Shown in pieces: positions 16,214-23,231 of a stretch of DNA of 64,000 nt (positions within the stretch are counted from its first letter, which is position 1; the number at the start of each line of letters is the position of its first letter). The position numbers and the translations under genes were made by a program. A model generated the notes under the pieces. It was not told the DNA's origin and did no database searches. It saw nothing but the letters and a program-made list of their open reading frames with translations. This DNA is from Sulfitobacter sp. THAF37 (GTDB lineage Bacteria > Pseudomonadota > Alphaproteobacteria > Rhodobacterales > Rhodobacteraceae): assembly GCF_009363555.1 (NCBI RefSeq), contig NZ_CP045372.1, positions 1,499,501 through 1,563,500 on the forward strand, read 5' to 3'.

Positions 16214-16455
16214 AGCCGCGGGTCCAGGTGATGCGGATGAGTGACAGTTCGATCCTTGCCGGTAACTTTTTCGATCACGCCCGATTTGCTCTTGTACGAA
16301 TCTCAAAAGGGAATAGATGGCGGATTACAGACGCCAACGCACGCGCCTCTGGCCGGTCAGTCCCAGCTGACTGACCCGCGTTTATGTAGCGACGGTAACG
16401 TCTCTTGAAACGACATCTGGGGCATCATCCCCCCACCTGCTCTTTGGAGATGACC
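16214..16455 (+). promoter_or_regulatory. Structured 5' leader of ornithine decarboxylase, speF-motif candidate
   Basis: The 242 bases before the decarboxylase gene hold several short stems. TGGCG/CGCCA lies at 16318-16336, a perfect 8-bp GGTCAGTC/GACTGACC at 16355-16376, GACG/CGTC with a GTAA (GNRA-type) loop at 16391-16402, and GGGG/CCCC at 16419-16432. The Rfam speF element is known upstream of alphaproteobacterial ornithine decarboxylase genes, and this is the right position for it, but I could not run the covariance model. A 45-codon ORF runs through the first half. Confidence 0.55.
16237..16374 (+). CDS. Candidate leader peptide upstream of ornithine decarboxylase
   Basis: This 45-codon ORF begins MSDSSILAGNFFDHARFALV and ends with a TGA inside the right arm of the 8-bp leader hairpin. 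AGGTG lies 6 bases before the ATG; an in-frame ATG at 16231 is an alternative start. It contains many codons that are rare in this GC-rich genome (CGA, AGA, CTT, GTA, TCA, ACA), unlike the neighbouring genes, so RNA structure may also shape the sequence. In E. coli, translation of the speFL leader peptide senses ornithine and controls speF; the segment FFDHAR here loosely resembles the FFNAR end of that peptide. That this ORF is translated and senses ornithine or polyamine is inference. Confidence 0.4.
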   Translation: MSDSSILAGNFFDHARFALVRISKGNRWRITDANARASGRSVPAD

Positions 16456-17628
16456 ATGAACGCTATCGTCCCCGGTGCCTTGCGCGCCGCCTCCACCGAA
16501 TTTGCCGATCCGGCTGCCGCCTACATTGCCGCGCACGATTTTGATCGTCCGACGCTTGTGGTCAGCCGCGACCGCGTGTCCGCTCAATACGATGCGCTGC
16601 ACGCGGGTCTGGGTGGCGCGCATATCCACTACGCGGTCAAGGCCAATCCGGCGGCGCAGATCATCCGCATGCTGGTCAAAAAGGGGTCGGGGTTCGACGC
16701 GGCTTCGCGGCAGGAAATCGAACTGTGCCTTGCGCAGGGTGCCAAGCCCGAAAACATCTCCTTCGGCAATACCATCAAACGCGCCTCCGACATCGCATTC
16801 GCCTATTCCGCCGGCGTGACCCTCTTTGCCGCCGATTCCGATGCGGAGCTGGAAAAGATTGCCGCCCATGCGCCTGGCGCGCGGGTCTATCTTCGCCTGA
16901 TCGTGGAAAACTCCATGGCGGACTGGCCGCTGAGCCGCAAGTTCGGCTGTGCGCCGCAGGCGCTGCCCGGATTGCTGGATTATGCCCGTGACCTGGGCCT
17001 GGTGCCCTATGGCCTGTCGTTCCATGTCGGTTCGCAGACCAAACGGGCGGAATACTGGAACCCGGTTCTGGATCAGGTGTCGAAGCTGTGGCACGCCGCT
17101 CGGGCTGACGGCCACGATCTGCAGCTGCTGAACCTCGGTGGCGGTTTCCCGGCGTTCTACGGCGAGGACATCGACGCACCCCGCGCCTATGCCGCCGCCG
17201 TGATGCAGGCGGTCGAGGATCGTTTTGGGGCCGTGCCGCAGGTGATGGCGGAGCCGGGCCGTGGCCTGGTCGCCGAAGCCGGTCATATTGCGGCCGAAGT
17301 GGTGCTGGTTTCGCGCAAATCGGCGGATGATCTGCACCGCTGGGTCTATCTGGATATCGGCCGCTTTTCCGGTCTGGCCGAAACCGAAGGCGAAGCGATC
17401 CGATACCAGATCGCGACGCCGCACGACGGCGGCGAAACCGGGCCTTGCGTTCTTGCTGGACCTTCCTGCGACTCTGCAGATATCCTGTACGAGAAACGCC
17501 CGATTCATCTGCCTCTCGCCCTGAAGTCGGGTGACAAGGTGATGATCCGGTGCTGTGGTGCCTATACCAGCTCCTACAGTTCTGTCGGGTTCAACGGGTT
17601 TCCGCCGCTGGATGTGATCGTTCTCTGA
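16456..17628 (+). CDS. Ornithine decarboxylase, fold-type III PLP enzyme
   Basis: The 390-aa enzyme decarboxylates ornithine (possibly also lysine) to putrescine, the entry to polyamine synthesis. The PLP lysine is Lys62 in HYAVKANPAAQI; the phosphate-binding glycine loop is LGGGFPAFYG; and the substrate-side cysteine of the dimer partner is in AGPSCDSADILYEK. Length fits the eukaryotic-like ODC/LdcA group. I chose the ATG at 16456 because GGAG sits 6 bases before it; the ATG at 16450 touches that motif. The gene lies behind a structured leader and ends in a strong terminator. Confidence 0.93.
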   Translation: MNAIVPGALRAASTEFADPAAAYIAAHDFDRPTLVVSRDRVSAQYDALHAGLGGAHIHYAVKANPAAQIIRMLVKKGSGFDAASRQEIELCLAQGAKPENISFGNTIKRASDIAFAYSAGVTLFAADSDAELEKIAAHAPGARVYLRLIVENSMADWPLSRKFGCAPQALPGLLDYARDLGLVPYGLSFHVGSQTKRAEYWNPVLDQVSKLWHAARADGHDLQLLNLGGGFPAFYGEDIDAPRAYAAAVMQAVEDRFGAVPQVMAEPGRGLVAEAGHIAAEVVLVSRKSADDLHRWVYLDIGRFSGLAETEGEAIRYQIATPHDGGETGPCVLAGPSCDSADILYEKRPIHLPLALKSGDKVMIRCCGAYTSSYSSVGFNGFPPLDVIVL

Positions 17629-17652
17629 GAGAACGAAAGATCGCGACGGACG

Positions 17653-17692
17653 GGCCGCCTGCTTTGGGAGGAGCGGGCGGTCTGCGTTTTTT
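17653..17692 (+). terminator. Rho-independent terminator of ornithine decarboxylase
   Basis: GGCCGCCTGCT pairs with AGCGGGCGGTC over 11 positions (two G-U pairs) around an 8-base loop, then TGCG and six T residues. It lies 25 bases after the stop codon. Confidence 0.88.
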
Positions 17693-17694
17693 CG

Positions 17695-17718
17695 GACCGG
17701 AGTTTTCGAAACCTCCGG
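17695..17718. repeat. TTCGAA-centred palindrome after a hairpin (copy 1)
   Basis: A 24-bp palindrome with arms ACCGGAG and CTCCGGT around TTTCGAAA, with one mismatched pair, follows directly on the ornithine decarboxylase terminator hairpin. Two other intergenic sites in the window (35.2 kb and 52.6 kb) have the same layout of a hairpin followed by a TTCGAA palindrome. This copy is the least perfect. Confidence 0.5.
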
Positions 17719-17741
17719 TACGTTGCTTTTGCAGAATGAGG

Positions 17742-18335
17742 CTATAGCGCCTTGCGGGCGCGCATCGCGGCGCTGATCGTACCATCGTCGAGGTAGTCCA
17801 GTTCGCCCCCGATCGGGACGCCCTGCGCCAGTGAGGTCAGTCGCACCTGTCCTTCCAGCCGGTCGGCGATGTAATGCGCCGTGGTCTGTCCGTCGATGGT
17901 GGCGTTCAGGGCCAGGATCACCTCCGTGATCCCTTCGCTGGCGACCCGGTCGATCAGCCGGGGGATGCGCAGTTCCTGCGGGCCGATGGCATCGAGCGCC
18001 GACAGCGTGCCGCCGAGCACGTGGTAGCGGCCCTTGAACACGCCGGCGCGTTCCATCGCCCACAGGTCGGCCACGTCCTCGACCACGCAGATTTCGCCGT
18101 TCGCCCGTTTCTCGGAGGTGCAGATGTCGCAGACATCCGCGGTGCCCACGTTGCCGCAGTTGAGGCATTCCCGTGCGGTAGCCGCGACCGTCTGCATCAG
18201 GTCCGCCAGAGGGGTCAGTTGCAGCGCGCGTTTGCGGATGAGGTGCAGCACTGCGCGCCGCGCCGACCGGGGGCCGAGGCCCGGCAGTTTCGCCATCATC
18301 TCGATCAGGGCGTCGATGTCGCGGGTCGAACTCAT
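17742..18335 (-). CDS. recR: Recombination mediator protein RecR
   Basis: RecR works with RecO and RecF to load RecA at gaps in DNA. The 197-aa protein has the N-terminal helix-hairpin-helix ([23 protein letters not shown], residues ~11-33), a four-Cys zinc motif ([16 protein letters not shown], ~57-72) and the Toprim domain ([14 protein letters not shown], then [19 protein letters not shown]), followed by the Walker-B-like C-terminal helix. It is the last gene of the dnaX-ybaB-recR operon. Confidence 0.97.
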   Translation of the reverse strand: MSSTRDIDALIEMMAKLPGLGPRSARRAVLHLIRKRALQLTPLADLMQTVAATARECLNCGNVGTADVCDICTSEKRANGEICVVEDVADLWAMERAGVFKGRYHVLGGTLSALDAIGPQELRIPRLIDRVASEGITEVILALNATIDGQTTAHYIADRLEGQVRLTSLAQGVPIGGELDYLDDGTISAAMRARKAL

Positions 18336-18399
18336 CCCGGCGCTCCCGGCGGCGGCTGTTGCACTAGAGTATTTTGGGCATAAAGAAGCGGGGGCAGTC

Positions 18400-18744
18400 T
18401 TAGAACGGCAGGTTCATGCCTGGCGGCAGGCCGAGCCCCTCGGTCAGTTTGGACATTTCCTCCTGCGCCCGCTCCGACGCCTTGGCCTGAGCGTCCTTGA
18501 TCGCCGCGAGAATCAGGTCTTCGACGACTTCCTTGTCATCGCCGTTGAAGATGGAGGGGTCGATGTCCAGGCTCTTGAGTTCGCCTTTCGCGGAACAGGT
18601 GGCCTTGACCAGCCCCGCGCCGCTTTCGCCGGTCACGAGGATGTTGTGCATTTCCTCCTGCAACTGGGCCATCTTGCCCTGCATTTCCTGGGCCTTTTTC
18701 ATCATCCCGGCCATGTCGCCGAGCCCGCCTAGTCCTTTGAACAT
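18400..18744 (-). CDS. YbaB/EbfC family nucleoid-associated protein
   Basis: This 114-aa protein forms dimers that bind DNA and help shape the nucleoid. The N-terminal glycine- and methionine-rich stretch ([20 protein letters not shown]), the MAQLQEEM helix and the C-terminal [15 protein letters not shown] are typical. It sits between dnaX and recR, the conserved location for this family, and is probably co-transcribed with both. Confidence 0.95.
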   Translation of the reverse strand: MFKGLGGLGDMAGMMKKAQEMQGKMAQLQEEMHNILVTGESGAGLVKATCSAKGELKSLDIDPSIFNGDDKEVVEDLILAAIKDAQAKASERAQEEMSKLTEGLGLPPGMNLPF

Positions 18745-18798
18745 TCGCTGTCTCCTGGTGTCTGGTTGTCTGTCATATGAGGTCCGCGGGTGCCGGGA

Positions 18799-20559
18799 TC
18801 AACTGTCCTCGAAGGGATCCCATTCATCTTCGACCTCGGGCAGGGCCTCTGTCTCGGCCTGGGCGGCCACCTGTTCGGGGGTGCGTATCGCGGTGATGCG
18901 GGCCTTGGGGAAGGTCGCAAGCACCGCCTGCATCAGCGGATGCGCCTGGGCATCGGCGCGCAGTTCGTCTTCGCGGGCGTCGCGCACCTCGGCGATGGTT
19001 CTGGCCGTCGCGCCGTTCACGATACTGACCGCCCATCGGTTGCCGGTCCACTGCTGCAGCTTGGCGCCCAGTCGCTGTGCCAGATCCCGTGGCGCGGTGT
19101 CGGTCGGGGTGAATTCGATCCGGCCGGGCTGGTAGGCCGCGAGACGCAGGGTCGTTTCCACCTCTACCAGCAGTTTGACATCCCGGTTGGCGCGGATCAG
19201 CTCGACCACATGTTCGAAACTGGGAAAGCGGGCGAGCGCCGCTTCGGGCGCCTGGGCCAGCGCGGTGGTCTGCCCCGCAGGGCCGGGGGCGCTGGCCATC
19301 CGGGTCGTCGCCTGCTGCACGGCCTGCGCGCCCCGGGAGGCGGTGCCGCCCGCTCCGCCGTGGCCGGGCGTGGATGCGGGGCCGCTGGCCGGGGGCGGCG
19401 TGGAGTTTTGCAGCCGCCGCACCAGTTCTTCGGGGCTGGGCAGGTCGGCCACATGGGTCAGCCGTATGATCGCCATCTCGGCGGCCATCATGGCGTTGGG
19501 CGCGCCGGCCACCTCGTCCAATGCCTTGAGCAGCATCTGCCAGAGCCGTGTCAGTACCCGCATTGGCAGCGCCTCGGCCATCTGGGTGCCGCGGCTGCGT
19601 TCCTCGGGCGAAACGGTGGGATCTTCCGCCGCTTCGGGCGTGATCTTGACCACCGACACCCAATGCGTGATCTCCGCGAGGTCGCGCAGGACCGCCATCG
19701 GGTCGGCGCCATCGGCATATTGCGCCGACAGTTCGGTGAGCGCGCCCGCCGCGTCGCCGCGCAGGATCATGTCGAAGAGGTCCAGCACCCGGCCCCGGTC
19801 GGCAAGGCCCAGCATGGCGCGCACCTGCACCGCTGTCGTCTCACCCGCGCCGTGGCTGATCGCCTGATCCAGCAGCGACGTGGCATCACGCGCCGACCCT
19901 TCGGCCGCGCGGGTGATCAGCGCCAGGGCATCCTCCGCGATGTCGGCGCGTTCCGCATCTGCAATCTTGCGCAGCAGGGCGATCATCACCTCGGGTTCGA
20001 TCCGCCGCAGATCGAAACGCTGACACCGCGACAGGACCGTGACCGGCACCTTGCGGATCTCGGTGGTCGCGAAGATGAACTTCACATGTTCGGGGGGTTC
20101 CTCCAGCGTCTTGAGCAGGGCGTTGAACGCGCCCGTGGACAGCATGTGCACCTCGTCGATGATGTAGACCTTGTAGCGGGCCGATGCCGCCCGGTAATGC
20201 ACGCTGTCGATGATTTCGCGGATGTTGGCGACACCGGTGTTCGACGCCGCGTCCATCTCCATCACGTCGACATGGCGGCCTTCCATGATCGCCACGCAAT
20301 GTTCGCAGACGCCGCAGGGCTCGGTCGTCGGCCCACCCTGGCCGTCCGGTCCGATGCAGTTCATCCCCTTGGCGATGATTCGCGCCGTCGTCGTCTTGCC
20401 GGTGCCGCGGATGCCGGTCATGATAAAGGCCTGTGCGATACGGTCCGCCGCAAATGCGTTCTTGAGTGTGCGCACCATCGCATCCTGACCCACCAGGTCG
20501 GCAAAGGTCTCGGGGCGATACTTGCGCGCCAGGACGCGGTAGGCGGTGCTGTCGGTCAT
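18799..20559 (-). CDS. dnaX: DNA polymerase III subunit gamma/tau
   Basis: DnaX is the ATPase of the clamp loader and ties the replisome together through its C-terminal tau region. The 586-aa protein starts TAYRVLARKYRPETFADLVGQ, with Walker A GIRGTGKTT (residues 49-57), the zinc-binding cysteines in CIGPDG...CGVCEHC, the DEVH Walker B (IIDEVHMLS) and the sensor-1 region IFATTE. Domain III follows to about residue 370, then a Pro/Ala-rich linker and the alpha-subunit-binding C-terminal domain. Only the long product is evident; I did not identify a slippery frameshift site. Confidence 0.96.
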   Translation of the reverse strand: MTDSTAYRVLARKYRPETFADLVGQDAMVRTLKNAFAADRIAQAFIMTGIRGTGKTTTARIIAKGMNCIGPDGQGGPTTEPCGVCEHCVAIMEGRHVDVMEMDAASNTGVANIREIIDSVHYRAASARYKVYIIDEVHMLSTGAFNALLKTLEEPPEHVKFIFATTEIRKVPVTVLSRCQRFDLRRIEPEVMIALLRKIADAERADIAEDALALITRAAEGSARDATSLLDQAISHGAGETTAVQVRAMLGLADRGRVLDLFDMILRGDAAGALTELSAQYADGADPMAVLRDLAEITHWVSVVKITPEAAEDPTVSPEERSRGTQMAEALPMRVLTRLWQMLLKALDEVAGAPNAMMAAEMAIIRLTHVADLPSPEELVRRLQNSTPPPASGPASTPGHGGAGGTASRGAQAVQQATTRMASAPGPAGQTTALAQAPEAALARFPSFEHVVELIRANRDVKLLVEVETTLRLAAYQPGRIEFTPTDTAPRDLAQRLGAKLQQWTGNRWAVSIVNGATARTIAEVRDAREDELRADAQAHPLMQAVLATFPKARITAIRTPEQVAAQAETEALPEVEDEWDPFEDS

Positions 20560-20623
20560 GTAGGTCCTTCGGATTCGGTCCGGTGGCCAAGGTAGGCTTT
20601 CGGGGGCGCGGCGTCCACCGCCG

Positions 20624-20986
20624 TCAGAGCGCCCAGAGCACCGCGCCCACCGCTATCGACGCGATGCTCAGGAGGATCGCCAGCGTGCGCATGCGGCTGT
20701 TCGGCTGCGCCTCGGCGTGATGGTCGTTCAGCCTTTCCAGAGTCTTGGTCGCCTGGTCGTGGGCGGCCCAAAAGATGTAGATCGCCGCCAGAATGAACAC
20801 CGACGCCACCGCCTTGGCCGCCCAGGTCGGTTCGAATTCCCCGAATACCGCGCGCAGGCCGATCGCGACTGCAAGCGACGCCATGCCGGTGCGCATCCAT
20901 CCCGCGAAAGTGCGTTCGTTCGCCAGGATCGTGCGGTCCTCGGCCCAGTCGGTGCGATTTTCGGCCAGTTCGTTGTCAGTGCTCAT
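20624..20986 (-). CDS. YidH/DUF202 family membrane protein
   Basis: This 120-aa inner-membrane protein of the DUF202 family has no established function. The family signature NRTDWAEDRTILANERTFAGWMRTG (split over residues ~10-34) precedes the first helix (MASLAVAIGLRAVFG), and two more helices follow (ASVFILAAIYIFWAA and LAILLSIASIAVGAVLWAL). I chose the ATG at 20986 because it places the signature near the N-terminus, as in other members; the frame continues 16 codons upstream. It precedes dnaX in the same direction and may be in its operon. Confidence 0.87.
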   Translation of the reverse strand: MSTDNELAENRTDWAEDRTILANERTFAGWMRTGMASLAVAIGLRAVFGEFEPTWAAKAVASVFILAAIYIFWAAHDQATKTLERLNDHHAEAQPNSRMRTLAILLSIASIAVGAVLWAL

Positions 20987-21049
20987 TGAACCATTGTGCG
21001 GTTTGGGCAGTTGGCTGACAATACACTGCGACATAGCAAGGACAATATC

Positions 21050-21889
21050 ATGCGGTTACGTGGCATCCGGCGAAGCAGAAACGTCGAGGTAAGGCGTGGG
21101 GGTGGCGGTGCGGGCCGGGTCGGCGGCCTGGGGCTTGTCGGGGTGCTTTTCGTGCTGGGCATCGGCTATTTCACCGGCATCGACGTCACACCGCTCCTGA
21201 CCGGCTCGGGCGGCTCTCCCACCCAGCAGGGAACGCCGGTCAGCGCCGAGGATGACGCGGCCACGCAGTTCAGTGCGCAGGTCCTGACCACGACGGAAGA
21301 GGTGTGGACGCAGGTGTTTCGCGACCAGCTGGGCCGCACTTACGAACCGCCGCAGCTGGTGGTCTTTTCCGGGGTCACGCAAAGCCCTTGCGGCGGGGCG
21401 TCGGGGGCAACGGGCCCGTTCTACTGCCCGGCGGACGAGAAGGCCTATCTCGACACGCAGTTCTTTACCATGTTGAGCCAGCGCATGGGCGCGCAAGGCG
21501 ATTTCGCTGCGGCCTATGTGATTGCACATGAGGTTGCGCACCATGTGCAGAACCAGCTGGGGATATTGCCCAAGGTCAATGCGGCGCGGCAACGTGCCAG
21601 CCAAACGGAGGCGAACGCGCTGACCGTACGGCTGGAACTGATGGCGGACTGTCTGTCGGGCGTCTGGGCGACGAACGTGCGCGGACTGATGGAGCGGGGC
21701 GATCTGGACGAAGCCCTGAACGCCGCGCGCAAGATCGGCGATGACCATCTGCAACGCCAGGCGGGCCGAGTGCCGCAGCCGCACACCTTCACCCACGGTA
21801 CGTCAGAGCAACGCGCGCGCTGGTTCGGACGCGGTTTCGATACGGGGCGTGTCGGCGAATGCGATACCTTCGCTGCAGAGCGTCTTTGA
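21050..21889 (+). CDS. Neutral zinc metallopeptidase, YpfJ/zinc_peptidase family
   Basis: This 279-aa membrane-anchored zinc peptidase has an N-terminal helix (GGLGLVGVLFVLGIGYFTG, residues ~25-43) after a basic, glycine-rich stretch, so the catalytic domain should face the periplasm. The zinc motif is HEVAH (His160-His164) in AYVIAHEVAHHVQNQLG, and the family segment LMADCLSGVWA supplies the third ligand region; CGGASGATGPFYCPADE lies just before. The ATG at 21050 follows AAGGA with 7-base spacing. It diverges from the DUF202 gene. Substrates are unknown for the family. Confidence 0.9.
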   Translation: MRLRGIRRSRNVEVRRGGGGAGRVGGLGLVGVLFVLGIGYFTGIDVTPLLTGSGGSPTQQGTPVSAEDDAATQFSAQVLTTTEEVWTQVFRDQLGRTYEPPQLVVFSGVTQSPCGGASGATGPFYCPADEKAYLDTQFFTMLSQRMGAQGDFAAAYVIAHEVAHHVQNQLGILPKVNAARQRASQTEANALTVRLELMADCLSGVWATNVRGLMERGDLDEALNAARKIGDDHLQRQAGRVPQPHTFTHGTSEQRARWFGRGFDTGRVGECDTFAAERL

Positions 21890-22039
21890 CAATCCATTGT
21901 GATATTTATGCCGTGATCTCAGGCCGTTGGCCGGAACTTGCGGGCTTGCATCGAATCCACTTTGCGGGTGTGGTGACCGGGTGTAATTCAGCTGCGCTGG
22001 GTCCGCTTGGGGCCTGATTCGCAGTAAGGATTGCTGCCC

Positions 22040-23047
22040 ATGTACGCGCTGCTCGCCCTTCTGGGCCTTGGTGCTGCTTTCGCTCTCGTTGCCGGTATCG
22101 GCGGTGACGACGATGCAGTCGACGAAACCCCTGAACAGGAAGAAATGCCTCCGGTCGTGTCGCTTCAGACATTCACGGACGGGGACGACGCCGTGTTGGA
22201 CCAACGCTATGTGGAAGATGCGCGCGCCAATGCGGATGACCTGGTGGCAGAGGGGGAACTGACCCGCGCCGAGGCCGACGCGGCGCTTGATGCCATCCGC
22301 ATCGCGCAAAACCCTGCCAATCTGGATACCGGCGCGGGCGACGATTACGTGGTGACGGGCGATGGTGCGGACACGGTCCGCGCCGGCGCTGGCGACGACG
22401 TGGTGGTTGGCGGCGGCGGCAACGACCTTGTTTCATTGGGCGATGGCGATGATGTTTATGGCAGCGATGTACGCACGATCTCGCTGCCCGACGACGTCAT
22501 CGGTTTTCCGGACAGCGGGTTTGGCATCTTTGGCACGGATGCCGCGCTCGAGGGTGGCGATGATACCATCATGGGCGGTGCCGGGATGGACGCGATCTCT
22601 GACAGTTTCGGGCGTAACGTGGTGTTCGGCAATCAGGGTCAGGACTTTATCGTCACCGTGGACGAAGACGGCCCGGGCGCATCCCCCGATACCGTCGATG
22701 GCGGGTTTGGCAACGACACGCTGGTGGTCGACCAGGGCGACGTGGTTACCGGCAATCAGGGTCGCGATCTGGTGACGGTCGATTTGTTTGCCGGGGTGTC
22801 GGACGACTATGCCGAAATCACGATCACCGACTTTCAACCGGGCATCGACACCCTGGAACTGGAAGGCAGCTTTGGGCTGCTGATGCCCCCCAGTCCCACA
22901 GGTCCGGATGATGTCCCTGTAAACCCGATCAGCGTGGCCGACCTGGCGGACGGCACGGCGGCGATCGTTTCGGTGAACGGCATACCCGTGGTGCGCGTCA
23001 TGGGCGGTGCCGGGATGACGGTCGCGGATGTGCGTATCTCTGTCTGA
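22040..23047 (+). CDS. RTX-like calcium-binding protein with N-terminal anchor
   Basis: This 335-aa acidic protein starts with a hydrophobic helix (ALLALLGLGAAFALVAGIGG, residues ~3-22) followed directly by DDD, so it is probably held in the inner membrane or exported by Sec rather than by a type I system. From residue ~100 it carries glycine/aspartate nonapeptide-like repeats (GDGADTVRAGAGDD, GGGGNDLVSLGDGDD, GGFGNDTLV), which in known proteins bind Ca2+ as a parallel beta-roll. The start at 22040 has AAGGA 9 bases upstream. No exporter genes are adjacent. Function is unknown. Confidence 0.75.
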   Translation: MYALLALLGLGAAFALVAGIGGDDDAVDETPEQEEMPPVVSLQTFTDGDDAVLDQRYVEDARANADDLVAEGELTRAEADAALDAIRIAQNPANLDTGAGDDYVVTGDGADTVRAGAGDDVVVGGGGNDLVSLGDGDDVYGSDVRTISLPDDVIGFPDSGFGIFGTDAALEGGDDTIMGGAGMDAISDSFGRNVVFGNQGQDFIVTVDEDGPGASPDTVDGGFGNDTLVVDQGDVVTGNQGRDLVTVDLFAGVSDDYAEITITDFQPGIDTLELEGSFGLLMPPSPTGPDDVPVNPISVADLADGTAAIVSVNGIPVVRVMGGAGMTVADVRISV

Positions 23048-23096
23048 GAGGGCGACGGCGGGCGGGCTTGCGGCGCAAGCCTGTCCGCGGCGTCAG

Positions 23097-23196
23097 GGTG
23101 AGAGATTGATAACGACCCAAGCGGGACTCGTTACGGCTGCTTCCTTCCGGACCTGACCGGGTTGGCGAGGCGCCTGCCCGCACCAACCTCTCGATC
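23097..23196 (-). ncRNA. ffs: Signal recognition particle RNA, small bacterial type
   Basis: On the minus strand the sequence contains GGTCAGGTCCGGAAGGAAGC, the near-invariant apical loop and symmetric loop of bacterial SRP RNA that bind Ffh. The flanks pair as expected: GAGAGGTTG near the 5' end with CAATCTCTC near the 3' end, giving a hairpin of about 100 nt. It acts with Ffh in co-translational targeting of membrane proteins. The exact ends are estimated from the outer pairing. Confidence 0.92.
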
Positions 23197-23231
23197 CCCG
23201 ATATAGGGAAACGGGCAGCGGAGCGCAAGGG

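Noticed and set aside
16357-18168. A 603-codon open frame antisense to ornithine decarboxylase and overlapping recR
   Set aside because: Both real genes on this stretch are unambiguous; the frame carries no motif.
18790-20595. A 601-codon open frame antisense to dnaX
   Set aside because: It is a shadow of a clear dnaX gene; the product is low-complexity and has no family features.
23064-23084. Hairpin GGCTTGC/GCAAGCC between the RTX-like gene and ffs
   Set aside because: No T-run follows on either strand, so I did not call it an intrinsic terminator.
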